This document shows positions 1 to 5,738 of a stretch of DNA of 7,320 bases, piece by piece. Every line of letters starts with the position of its first letter. The stretch's first letter is position 1. A program made the position numbers and the translations under genes. The notes under the pieces were generated by a model that saw only the letters and a program-made list of their open reading frames with translations, was not told the DNA's origin and made no database searches. Source of the DNA: Verrucomicrobiia bacterium (GTDB lineage: Bacteria; Verrucomicrobiota; Verrucomicrobiia; JABWAM01); the NCBI GenBank assembly GCA_013360985.1, contig JABWAM010000122.1:1-7320 (forward strand), in the 5' to 3' direction.

Positions 1-331
1 GGTTCAGGCGGCGGACTTCGCCCTCCATGCGGTAGTCGGCCATCGAGATGCGGTTCGCGTTGAAGGTGTTGGTCTCCACGAGGTCCGCGCCCGCCGCGAG
101 GAAGGCGGCATGGATCTCCTCGATCAGGGCGGGGCGGGTGATCGCGAGGAGGTCGTTGTTCCCCTTGAGGTCCACCGGATGATGGAGAAACTCGGCGCCG
201 CGATAGGCGGTCTCGTCGAGACGGCGCGCCTGGATCATCGTGCCCATGGCGCCGTCGAGGATGACGATCCGTTCGCGAAAGAGCGCGCGGAGGCGGTCGC
301 CGGAGTCGAGGGAGGGCAGAGGAGCCGTCAT
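1..331 (-). CDS. metH: Cobalamin-dependent methionine synthase (MetH), N-terminal part
   Basis: Partial gene running off the left edge; 110 codons are readable from an ATG at 329-331 on the minus strand. MetH transfers a methyl group from 5-methyltetrahydrofolate through cobalamin to homocysteine, giving methionine in the cytoplasm. The visible part is the start of the homocysteine-binding barrel: ILDGAMGTMIQ at about residues 24-34, DLKGNNDLLAITRP at about 54-67 and GADLVETNTFNANRISMADY at about 81-100 are hallmark MetH segments. The zinc-binding cysteines and the folate, cobalamin and reactivation domains would lie outside the window. The start is chosen because it gives a normal short lead before the first barrel strand; no clear Shine-Dalgarno sequence is seen upstream. 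It is divergent from the AsmA-like gene. A short homocysteine methyltransferase (BhmT/MmuM type) is less likely, because these motifs fit MetH closely. Confidence 0.93.
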   Translation of the reverse strand, partial: MTAPLPSLDSGDRLRALFRERIVILDGAMGTMIQARRLDETAYRGAEFLHHPVDLKGNNDLLAITRPALIEEIHAAFLAAGADLVETNTFNANRISMADYRMEGEVRRLN

Positions 332-424
332 GCGGGGGAAATATGGCCGAGCTTTCGAAGAACGCGAACTTTTCTCCCGCGCTCTGGGCTTGCGCAGCGG
401 GGTTGCGCCCTTTACCCATGCGGG
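332..424. promoter_or_regulatory. Divergent promoter region between metH and the AsmA-like gene
   Basis: These 93 bp separate two divergent starts, so promoters for both genes most likely lie here or within the gene ends. I see no convincing -35/-10 pair. There is also no room for a full cobalamin riboswitch and no recognisable SAM or SAH riboswitch ahead of metH. The call rests on gene arrangement only. Confidence 0.35.
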
Positions 425-1897
425 ATGCGTCGCGCATGGTTTAAAGCGTTGGCGGCGGTGATCGCCGTGGTCTTGGTGCTCGGCGGGCTCTTCGGAATTG
501 CCCACGGCTACCTGAACTCGCGCGATTTTCAGGCGCGCCTGCTCCACGAGGTTTCCGCAAAGCTCGGCTGCGAGGTGCGCGTCGCGAGGATGAAGATTCG
601 CCTCCATCGCGGGCTCGATTGGGTGGACATCGAGGCGAGCAGCCCCGCGATTCGCCCCGAGACCTTCATGAAGGCCGCGCGGCTGCGCGTTCGCTACGAT
701 TTCTTTCAGGCGTTGTTTCGGAGAAAGATCGCGCTCACCGAGGTGCGCATCAGCCAGCCGCGGATCACGCTCGATCTTTCCGAAGCGGCCGTCGCGCCGG
801 CCGCGCCCGCGGTGACGGTTGCGGCCGCCGACGCTCCCCCGCCGCGGATGGAGGTTGCGCGGGAAGCCGAGAAACCGATGGACGAGGAGAAGCCCGCCGT
901 TCCTCCGTCGGCTTCGGGCGCCTCTCCGCCGCGGACGCCGCCCGCGTCGCCTCCTCCCGTCGCGGAGGCGTGGCCGCCGCCGCCGCGGATGAATCTCAAG
1001 AACCTCCAGGTCGAGGATGGCGCGGGCGACGTGATCGTCGCGCCGGGCGATCGGATCCAGTACGCAGGGCTCCAGGTGCGCGCGAGTTTTTCCGAGGATC
1101 CCACGCCCACGGGCGCGGGTAACATCGCCCTCGCGACGCTTCAGCTTCCGCAAAGCCCGCTTCTGCGCTCGGTGCGCGGACAGTTCCTTTGGCAGGCCGA
1201 GACGATCGTGGTGCCCTCGTTGGTCGCTCAGGTGTGCGGCGGAAACGCCGAAGCCACCCTGCGCCTGGAGAAGCCGAAAGATCTCCCCGTCTTCGACGCG
1301 ACGGTGGTCCTCAAGGACCTCAACATCCCCGAACTGGCGCGGGCGGCCGGCGTCCGCGATCTGCCGCTCGTCGGGAAACTGCAGGCGCAGGTGCGGTTTC
1401 AGGGGGCGCTCGCTTCGCTCGGCGCGCCGAACGGGCTGGGGCAGGTCAAGGTGCGCGACGCGCGGCTCTTCCGCGCGCCGGGTCTTTCCCAGCTCGGCGG
1501 CTTGCTGAACCGGCAGGAGTTCTACGATCTACCCCTCACCGCGTGCGAAGCCGACTTCATCCTGCGCGCGAATCGCGTGGATCTCTCCCGGATTCAGGTC
1601 GCCGCCGCGGAGCTCGATCTCACGGGATCCGGCTGGCTCAATTTCAACGAGCGCACGGAAGAACTGCAGTTGAAGCTCGGCATCGCCCCGACGCTTGCGG
1701 CCTCGCTGCCTTCGGGATTGTTCGAGGGATTGCCCCGACGCGCTTCGGGCTGGGTGGAAGTCCCCTTCAGGATCTGGGGCAGCATGGATCGGCCGCAGAA
1801 CGATCTCGTGGCCCGATTCGCGGCGATCCAGATGCGGGCGATCGGCGGCGCGGTCTTCGATCGCATCTTTCAGGCCGTCCCGAAAAACGCTCCGTGA
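425..1897 (+). CDS. AsmA-like membrane-anchored envelope protein
   Basis: A 490-residue protein. Residues about 7-27 form one hydrophobic helix after a basic N-terminus (MRRAWFKALA), so it is likely anchored in the inner membrane with the bulk in the periplasm. Residues about 28-120 and 189-490 have the alternating strand pattern of AsmA/TamB-like proteins, including the typical 'ALTEVRISQPRITLDLS' strand near 103-119 and a C-terminal part with VEVPFRIWGSMDRPQNDL. Between them, about 121-188 is a low-complexity linker rich in Pro, Ala and Glu. AsmA-family proteins are implicated in lipid transport or outer-membrane assembly; the specific role of this one is unknown. The frame is open back to position 110, but the ATG at 425 is preferred: it places the membrane helix at the N-terminus and avoids overlap with metH on the other strand. 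The Shine-Dalgarno signal is weak. It converges on another AsmA-like gene 28 bp downstream. Confidence 0.8.
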   Translation: MRRAWFKALAAVIAVVLVLGGLFGIAHGYLNSRDFQARLLHEVSAKLGCEVRVARMKIRLHRGLDWVDIEASSPAIRPETFMKAARLRVRYDFFQALFRRKIALTEVRISQPRITLDLSEAAVAPAAPAVTVAAADAPPPRMEVAREAEKPMDEEKPAVPPSASGASPPRTPPASPPPVAEAWPPPPRMNLKNLQVEDGAGDVIVAPGDRIQYAGLQVRASFSEDPTPTGAGNIALATLQLPQSPLLRSVRGQFLWQAETIVVPSLVAQVCGGNAEATLRLEKPKDLPVFDATVVLKDLNIPELARAAGVRDLPLVGKLQAQVRFQGALASLGAPNGLGQVKVRDARLFRAPGLSQLGGLLNRQEFYDLPLTACEADFILRANRVDLSRIQVAAAELDLTGSGWLNFNERTEELQLKLGIAPTLAASLPSGLFEGLPRRASGWVEVPFRIWGSMDRPQNDLVARFAAIQMRAIGGAVFDRIFQAVPKNAP

Positions 1898-1925
1898 ACT
1901 CTGCTCCGCGCGGAATTCGAAGCGG

Positions 1926-2654
1926 CTATTTGAACAGGTTGCCGATTCCTTTGATGAGGTCTTTGCCCTCGTCGCCGAGGTTCTTCGCGGCGTCTTCGGC
2001 GCCCTTGAAAAGTTGTCCCGCGGATTTGGCGACGGCGCCGAGGCTTTCCTTCAGGACTTCGCCGATCACTTTTTGGGAAAGCTCGGGAATGGTGATTCCG
2101 TCTCCCTGGTCGCCGAGATGGGTGAGGTGAATCTCGGGGAGCGGAACCGACAGGGCCTTGCCTCCGAGCGGCGCGGTCGCCACGTGGATGCGCCCGCCGC
2201 GAATGACGAACTCGTCCACCTGAAGCCGCGTCTCGGACTTGGATGAACCGCCGCCGGAGAAACTTTGAATATTGTCCCGAATTTTCGTGAGATTGTTTCC
2301 GTCGAGGCCGCCTTCATACGTGATCTCGGGAGACTCGATGACGAGCGAGCGGACATGAATCTTTTTGCCGAAGAGGGAGCCGGGCGCCACCGCGACGCGG
2401 ATCGTCTCGGCCTTGATCGCAGCGGGGGATTGGTATCCCTGGGGATTGCCGATCACAAGGCCCTTGAGCGCGCCGCTCCCGCTGAGCACGGAGATGCCGA
2501 CGCTCCCGACGCGCACCTCGACCTGGGCGACCTTGGGGCCAAAAGTTTCCAGCGCGCGCTTTGTCGCGCCGCCGAGCAGGACTGCGCCGTAAAACCAGGA
2601 GGCGATCCCAAGAATGAGCAGGAGCGCCACAAGAATCAGGAGGATTTTCTTCAT
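1926..2654 (-). CDS. Small AsmA-like membrane-anchored protein, function unknown
   Basis: A 242-residue protein that starts MKKILLILVALLLILG, giving one N-terminal membrane helix at about residues 4-24. The body has AsmA/DUF748-like repeated beta strands: VEVRVGSVGISVLSGSGAL (about 45-63), LVIGNPQGYQSP (66-77), the turn IESPEITYEG (106-115) and VIRGGRIHV (150-158). A glycine/serine-rich segment sits near 133-140. The last 50 residues (about 192-242) are predicted to be amphipathic helix, ending GIGNLFK. This pattern is known in many Gram-negative genomes as a short, uncharacterised AsmA-like protein, probably periplasmic and inner-membrane anchored. The frame is open upstream to 2708, but the ATG at 2654 is chosen because the membrane helix begins there; a GGA lies about 7 bases upstream. 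A TTGACA-like hexamer (2684-2689, minus strand) is close upstream, without a good -10 partner. Its biological role is not known. Confidence 0.78.
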   Translation of the reverse strand: MKKILLILVALLLILGIASWFYGAVLLGGATKRALETFGPKVAQVEVRVGSVGISVLSGSGALKGLVIGNPQGYQSPAAIKAETIRVAVAPGSLFGKKIHVRSLVIESPEITYEGGLDGNNLTKIRDNIQSFSGGGSSKSETRLQVDEFVIRGGRIHVATAPLGGKALSVPLPEIHLTHLGDQGDGITIPELSQKVIGEVLKESLGAVAKSAGQLFKGAEDAAKNLGDEGKDLIKGIGNLFK

Positions 2655-2906
2655 GCGTTCCAGCTTCGACGGAGAACCCTCGATGTCAAGCCGCCAGTCC
2701 TTCCCCAAATTCCCGCGTCAGGCGTGGAGGAGTCCATCCTCGGTCGAAGAACATGCGACGCCCTCGCCACATTTTGGGCTCAAGCCGCGGCCGCGGCGCC
2801 GCCGCCGCCGGTGCCCTCCCTCGCTTTGCGACCGAGCGGATTTTCCTCAAGCCCGGACGGTGGAAAGGGAGGGCGAGGCCGCCGGCCGAGCCGTTGCACC
2901 CTTCTC

Positions 2907-3002
2907 ATGGGAAGTCTGGAATCTCGCTACGCCCCGCCCGCCCGGTCCTCCACGGAAGATGATAAGGGTTGCCCTCGAAAAATGGAGCGGATCCGTGGAT
3001 TT
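2907..3002 (+). repeat. Dispersed intergenic repeat, copy A, with conserved hairpins
   Basis: About 96 bases align without gaps to the reverse complement of 7225-7320, with 21 mismatches by hand count (about 78% identity). The most conserved blocks are AGTCTG, TCCTCCA.GGA.GATGA, AGGGTTGC and GATCCGTGGATTTG. In this copy TCCACGGA (2949-2956) can pair with TCCGTGGA (2992-2999), and inside that loop AGGG (2965-2968) pairs with CCCT (2972-2975). In copy B the same stems survive through G-U pairs. The 3' boundary is near 3002; the 5' boundary cannot be set, because copy B is cut by the window edge. Orientation + is the strand on which the wobble pairs make sense, which runs antisense to the neighbouring minus-strand genes. 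Confidence 0.75.
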
Positions 3003-3176
3003 GAGTTTCTGGCGCGCGGAAGAGGCGCGGGAGCCCGGAAGCCAGCCCCGCGTTGAAGTCGACGTGGACGAGGATCGGCGCCGCGATGAGGAGCGCCGCG
3101 AACCATCGGCGGGCGCAGTTCTCGGAATGGAAGCACGCTCGAAGAACGCGAGTCTCTTGGCGGATAACTTGAACAC
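3003..3176 (-). pseudogene. Possible broken small membrane-protein gene after arsM
   Basis: Just after the arsM stop, a GTG at 3174-3176 begins a frame reading MFKLSAKRLAFFERA. Adding one base at about 3132-3135 joins this to another frame reading FHSENCARRWFAALLIAAP and then ILVHVDFNAGLASGLPRLF. The second part has almost exclusively G or C at third codon positions and a hydrophobic stretch (WFAALLIAAPILVHVDF) that looks like a membrane helix. I read this as a small gene in the arsR-arsM operon that has lost one base, or that carries a sequencing deletion. The rejoined frame has no clean stop; it runs into the dispersed repeat and ends at 2905. I do not recognise the family. A chance frame in GC-rich DNA remains possible. 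Confidence 0.33.
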
Positions 3177-3179
3177 CCC

Positions 3180-4021
3180 TCAAGCCGAAGGTTTGCGCGC
3201 CGACACTTCCAGGCTGACGAGAAAATCCGCCACCCGCGCGCCGGATGGAAGGCGTGCGGCGATTTTCGATAGAGCGGATCGTTCCAGTCCGCCTTCGCAT
3301 CGAGAAAATCCGCCTTCCGGTTCAGCGCGAGATCGGTCAATCCCGCCGCGCGCGCCATCCGCGCCGTTTCTTCAACGAGAACCGCGCCCGCCACGCACCC
3401 GACGAGCGCCTCGACCATTTCCGATACGGACGAAGGAAGCGGCTGCAACAGCGCGAGGTCGGAGACGGCCACGCGGCCGCCCGGTTTGAGCACGCACGCG
3501 ATCTCGCGCCATACCTGCGGCTTGTCGGGCGAAAGATTGATCACCACGCAGTTGGAAATGACGACATCCACGCTCGCATCGGCCACCGGCAGGCGCTCGA
3601 TTTCCCCCAGGCGAAACTCGACGTTGTCCAAACCGCTCTGTTTCCGGTAGGCCGCCGCGTTCCGCCGCGCCTTCGCGAGCATGTCGGGAGTCATGTCCAC
3701 GCCGATGACACGGCCGGACTTCCCGACCTTGTGGCCGGCGAGGAACGCGTCGAAGCCTCCACCCGCGCCGAGGTCGAGCGCCGTCTCGCCGGGTTTCAGC
3801 GACGCAAGGGCGGTCGGGTTGCCGCAGGAAAGCCCCAGGTTCGCTCCCTCGGGAAGGGCCGCCAGTTCCTCGGCAGAGAAGCCGATCTTTCGGGCGAATT
3901 GTCCCGGCGTATCGCCGATCGCGCCGCAACAGGACTTTTTCGGTCTGCGGCGCGAATCCCCGTCCCGCGCGATCTTGCTGGAGCCTTTCCTGACCTTCTC
4001 ACGGATCTGTTCTTGGTTCAT
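3180..4021 (-). CDS. arsM: Arsenite S-adenosylmethionine methyltransferase (ArsM), frameshifted near the 3' end
   Basis: ArsM methylates As(III), using SAM, to methylated arsenicals in the cytoplasm. The ATG at 4019-4021 gives MNQEQIREKVRKG, with TAAGG a few bases upstream as ribosome-binding site. Visible features are the N-terminal SCCG pair (C31, C32), LSCGNPTALASLKPGE (65-80), the SAM-binding loop DLGAGGGFDAFLAG (83-96), VIGVDMTPDML (105-115), the ISNC arsenic-site cysteine (C158), LKPGGRVAVSDL (178-189) and C209 in VGCVAG. These match the conserved thiolate cysteines of the family. At 3263-3266 (four T on the + strand) the frame breaks after DPLYRK (residue 253). One more A restores IAARLPSGARVADFL and a normal C-terminus, with stop at 3180-3182 and a family-typical 280 residues. 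Unrepaired, the frame runs on to a stop at 2927 with an unrelated tail. It follows arsR by 6 bp in one operon. An extra valine follows C158-V159. Confidence 0.9.
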
Positions 4022-4027
4022 CAAGCC

Positions 4028-4333
4028 TTACGGCGCCGCTTTTCCATGTCGTCCGCGCCGAAGCGCGCGTTGACGGCGCGCGTTGTCGGAGCGGACCACG
4101 CGGGTGGCGCAGCCGCACGCCTCCATGATGCAAGGCGTTTCGAGATGATAAAAGACGCGCGCCCCCTCGCGCCGGTCGCTGAGGATGCCGGCGGCCTTCA
4201 ATCTCCCGAGATGACGGGAGATATTGGACGGGTCGACCGGCGCCAGGCGGCAGAGATCGTTCACGCATCGGTCCTTCGTCTGGAGCGCCTCGACGAGGAG
4301 GATCCGGATCGGATGGGCGAGCGCCTTGAGCAC
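4028..4333 (-). CDS. arsR: ArsR/SmtB-family arsenic-responsive repressor, start uncertain
   Basis: A winged-helix repressor of the ArsR/SmtB family; it would release DNA on binding As(III) and so induce arsM. From GTG 4333 the frame reads LKALAHPIRILLVEAL, then KDRCVNDLC (C23, C28; compare ELCVCDL in classic ArsR), the recognition helix VDPSNISRHLGRLKAAG (33-49), the wing (DRREGARVFYHL) and a cysteine cluster PCIMEACGC (C68, C73, C75). These five cysteines are good arsenite ligand candidates. The stop lies 6 bp before arsM. The GTG start clips the usual first helix: upstream in frame the residues ARARAHAEV continue naturally, but no ATG, GTG or TTG occurs before a stop at 4412-4414. Several ATGs (4368, 4374, 4380, 4407, 4419) lie in another frame and would join if the CG tract at 4347-4363 lost one CG unit. 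The true gene therefore probably starts near 4368-4374. Confidence 0.85.
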   Translation of the reverse strand: MLKALAHPIRILLVEALQTKDRCVNDLCRLAPVDPSNISRHLGRLKAAGILSDRREGARVFYHLETPCIMEACGCATRVVRSDNARRQRALRRGRHGKAAP

Positions 4334-4346
4334 CTCGGCGTGGGCC

Positions 4347-4363
4347 CGCGCGCGCGCGCGCGC
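4347..4363. repeat. CG dinucleotide tract in the arsR 5' coding region
   Basis: Seventeen alternating C/G bases (about eight CG units) lie between a cluster of in-frame ATGs and the conserved arsR frame. Losing one CG unit, or gaining two, puts ATG 4368 or 4374 in frame with the repressor, giving MKRARARAHAEVLKALAHP. Tracts of this kind slip during replication and are also prone to assembly error. Confidence 0.7.
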
Positions 4364-4391
4364 TTCATCGCCATGTTCATGCGGAATACCG

Positions 4392-4407
4392 ATGCGATTT
4401 TGCGCAT
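4392..4407. promoter_or_regulatory. Candidate ArsR operator dyad upstream of arsR
   Basis: A perfect inverted repeat, ATGCG-N6-CGCAT, with an AT-rich centre in an otherwise GC-rich region. It lies 18-24 bases upstream of the preferred arsR ATGs (4374/4368). On the minus strand a GTGACA (close to the -35 consensus) stands just before it, and a GGTATTCC sequence follows at a loose -10 distance. ArsR/SmtB operators are typically AT-rich dyads overlapping their own promoter, so autoregulation is a reasonable inference. The half-site does not match a named consensus that I can vouch for. Confidence 0.35.
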
Positions 4408-4461
4408 ATTGTCACTCATAGATCGCCGCCCCGCATCCCCGCTGAAGGGCGGGTCCGGAAA

Positions 4462-5622
4462 TTAAGGTGACGCGGGCGGGAGGGCGAAGGGATGCCGCTC
4501 GCGGTATTCGCCGGGCGTGAGGCCGGTCGCCTTTCGGAAAACTTTGGTGAACCAGCTCTGGTCGCAAAAACCGCAGTCGAGCGCGACGGCGAGAATCGGG
4601 CGGTCGGAGCGCGCGAGGAGTTCGCGCGCCTTGTTGACGCGGAGGCGGTTGAGCGTTTCGGTGAACGTCTGGCCGGTCTGCTCCTTGAGGAGGCGGGAGA
4701 AATGGCTGGGCGAAAGGCAGGCGGCCTTCGCCGCGTCGTCGCGTCCGATCTCCTCGTGGAGATGCGTCTCCATGTAGCGGAGGCCGTTTTTGAGGAGCAC
4801 CGTGTTCGGGTACTTGCGGTTGTCGCGGATGCCGTCCATGAGCCGCTCGAGCATGTCGGTCAGCCAGTGGCAGAGCGGTTCTTCGTCCTGGATCGCGGCG
4901 ACGGCGGAAAGCGATTCGTAGTTGGCGCCGAGGAGTTCGGCGGGTTCGCCGCCCGCTTCGACGGCCGTGCGGCACATCATGACGACCAGTTCGAGGACGA
5001 AGCTCTTGACGAGCTCGAGCCGATGGCGGCCGAGGTGATAGATCCCGACAAGCACGCGGTTGATGATTTCGCGCGCGGCGGGGCGTTCGCCGCTCTTGAT
5101 CGCGGCGAGGAGGCCGGGTTCTTCGCGCAGGTAGATGGCCCGGATGCTGTCGTAGCCTCCGTCCTTCAGGCTATGAAGCGCCACGGCGCGCCGGCGTTCC
5201 CGTTCGGTGTGCTCCCGCCGCAGGGTCAGGTGCGCGGCGTTGGTCACGTGGTGGCGGATGGCGAGGTCGAGCAGGGCGCTGCAGGCCTTCCGGATCGCCG
5301 GCGAACGCGCCGGGGCGGTGGTGAGCCGGGGACCGACGGCGACCAGTCCGCCGAGCACTTGGGCGTTGTGCATGATCGGCACGCCCCAGATCAGGCGGTC
5401 TTCAGGGCCGACCTGGATGCAGGGTTCCCCCCAACGGAGCGCTTCGTCGAGCGTTCGACGCAGGGACGCGGCGCACGCCTTCCAGGGCGGCCCGCTCCGG
5501 TCGCCTCGGGCGGCATGCTGACGGCGTCCTTCCGCGTCCACGCAGAGAAGGTCGCATTGTGTGGCGCGCCGATAGTCGCGCCGCAGGCGCATGAAGAGAG
5601 AGGCGGAGAGAGGCGCGGCCAC
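4462..5622 (-). CDS. AraC-family transcriptional regulator with PocR-like sensor domain
   Basis: A 386-residue protein if started at GTG 5620-5622. Residues about 10-100 resemble the PocR sensory domain: LFMRLRRDYRRATQCDLLCV (9-28), GEPCIQVGPEDRLIWGVPIM (65-84) and LGGLVAVGP (90-98). PocR domains bind small organic ligands. Residues about 155-270 are a helical middle domain seen in related AraC proteins. Residues about 277-377 form the double helix-turn-helix, with AACLSPSHFSRLLKEQTGQ (300-318) and the diagnostic VALDCGFCDQSWFTKVFRK (346-364) followed by TGLTPGEYR. It should bind DNA and respond to a metabolite. The upstream MFS gene is the natural target or partner, and its start lies 193 bp after the MFS stop. 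The alternative ATG at 5590-5592 (376 residues) would clip the sensor domain. Neither start has a strong Shine-Dalgarno sequence. The frame is open to 6048, but that stretch only mirrors the MFS gene. The ligand is unknown. Confidence 0.85.
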   Translation of the reverse strand: MAAPLSASLFMRLRRDYRRATQCDLLCVDAEGRRQHAARGDRSGPPWKACAASLRRTLDEALRWGEPCIQVGPEDRLIWGVPIMHNAQVLGGLVAVGPRLTTAPARSPAIRKACSALLDLAIRHHVTNAAHLTLRREHTERERRRAVALHSLKDGGYDSIRAIYLREEPGLLAAIKSGERPAAREIINRVLVGIYHLGRHRLELVKSFVLELVVMMCRTAVEAGGEPAELLGANYESLSAVAAIQDEEPLCHWLTDMLERLMDGIRDNRKYPNTVLLKNGLRYMETHLHEEIGRDDAAKAACLSPSHFSRLLKEQTGQTFTETLNRLRVNKARELLARSDRPILAVALDCGFCDQSWFTKVFRKATGLTPGEYRERHPFALPPASP

Positions 5623-5677
5623 GGGGCGAGATCCAGAGAACGGAATGTTTTTTTTGATGAAACGCCTGGGGAACGGG

Positions 5678-5738
5678 ATCGCGGGATATCGCGGCCGGCG
5701 CGCCGGTTTTCCGTCGCGAGTCTCCGCGATCCCGCGAT
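5678..5738. promoter_or_regulatory. Long interrupted palindrome between the MFS and AraC genes
   Basis: ATCGCGGGATATCGCGG (5678-5694) is the reverse complement of CCGCGATCCCGCGAT (5724-5738) apart from a two-base AT bulge, giving 15 paired bases. The 29-base loop itself contains a 12-base palindrome, CCGGCGCGCCGG (5695-5706). The element lies in the 193-bp gap, about 55 bases upstream of the preferred AraC start. An A8 run (minus strand, 5655-5648) lies between it and the gene. No U-run follows on the minus strand, so an intrinsic terminator for the MFS transcript is not supported. An operator, a structured leader or a REP-like element are possible readings. Confidence 0.5.

Larger units (their letters stand above)
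2655..3179. other. Gene-poor interval between arsM and the small AsmA-like gene
   Basis: No intact gene is supported in these 525 bp. Next to arsM (about 3003-3176) there is coding-like but frame-broken sequence, listed separately. Positions about 2907-3002 are copy A of a dispersed repeat. The rest (2655-2906) is GC-rich, with a 14-bp perfect palindrome at 2784-2797 inside a GCC/CCG-rich stretch and a 9-bp inverted repeat (2813-2821 with 2866-2874, 44-base loop). No U-tract follows the inverted repeat, so it is not a standard intrinsic terminator. The open frames crossing this interval change residue style abruptly and are taken as chance. Confidence 0.6.

Noticed and set aside
110..424. N-terminal extension of the AsmA-like frame to 110
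   Set aside because: It lies antisense to the metH start and would bury the membrane anchor about 105 residues into the protein.
2784..2874. 14-bp palindrome (2784-2797) and 9-bp inverted repeat (2813-2821/2866-2874) as terminator or origin
   Set aside because: The palindrome lies in GCC/CCG-rich DNA where such symmetry is easily found by chance; the inverted repeat has a 44-base loop and no U-tract.
2927..3179. Long C-terminal tail of arsM (to 2927) as a real extra domain
   Set aside because: The tail is arginine/proline-rich, runs into the dispersed repeat, and a native ArsM C-terminus is present one base out of frame.
3260..3270. Programmed -1 frameshifting as the main explanation for the arsM break
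   Set aside because: A-AAA-T is a weak slippery site, and the restored product is simply the normal full-length enzyme. A deletion or sequencing error is simpler; no programmed frameshifting is known to me in ArsM.
3245..4465. + strand open frame of about 406 codons antisense to arsM and arsR
   Set aside because: It overlaps two well-supported genes on the other strand and has no recognisable motif; it is an antisense shadow.
5648..5655. T8 run as an intrinsic terminator
   Set aside because: It reads as A8 on the minus strand, where the flanking genes lie, and on the + strand no stable hairpin stands immediately before it.
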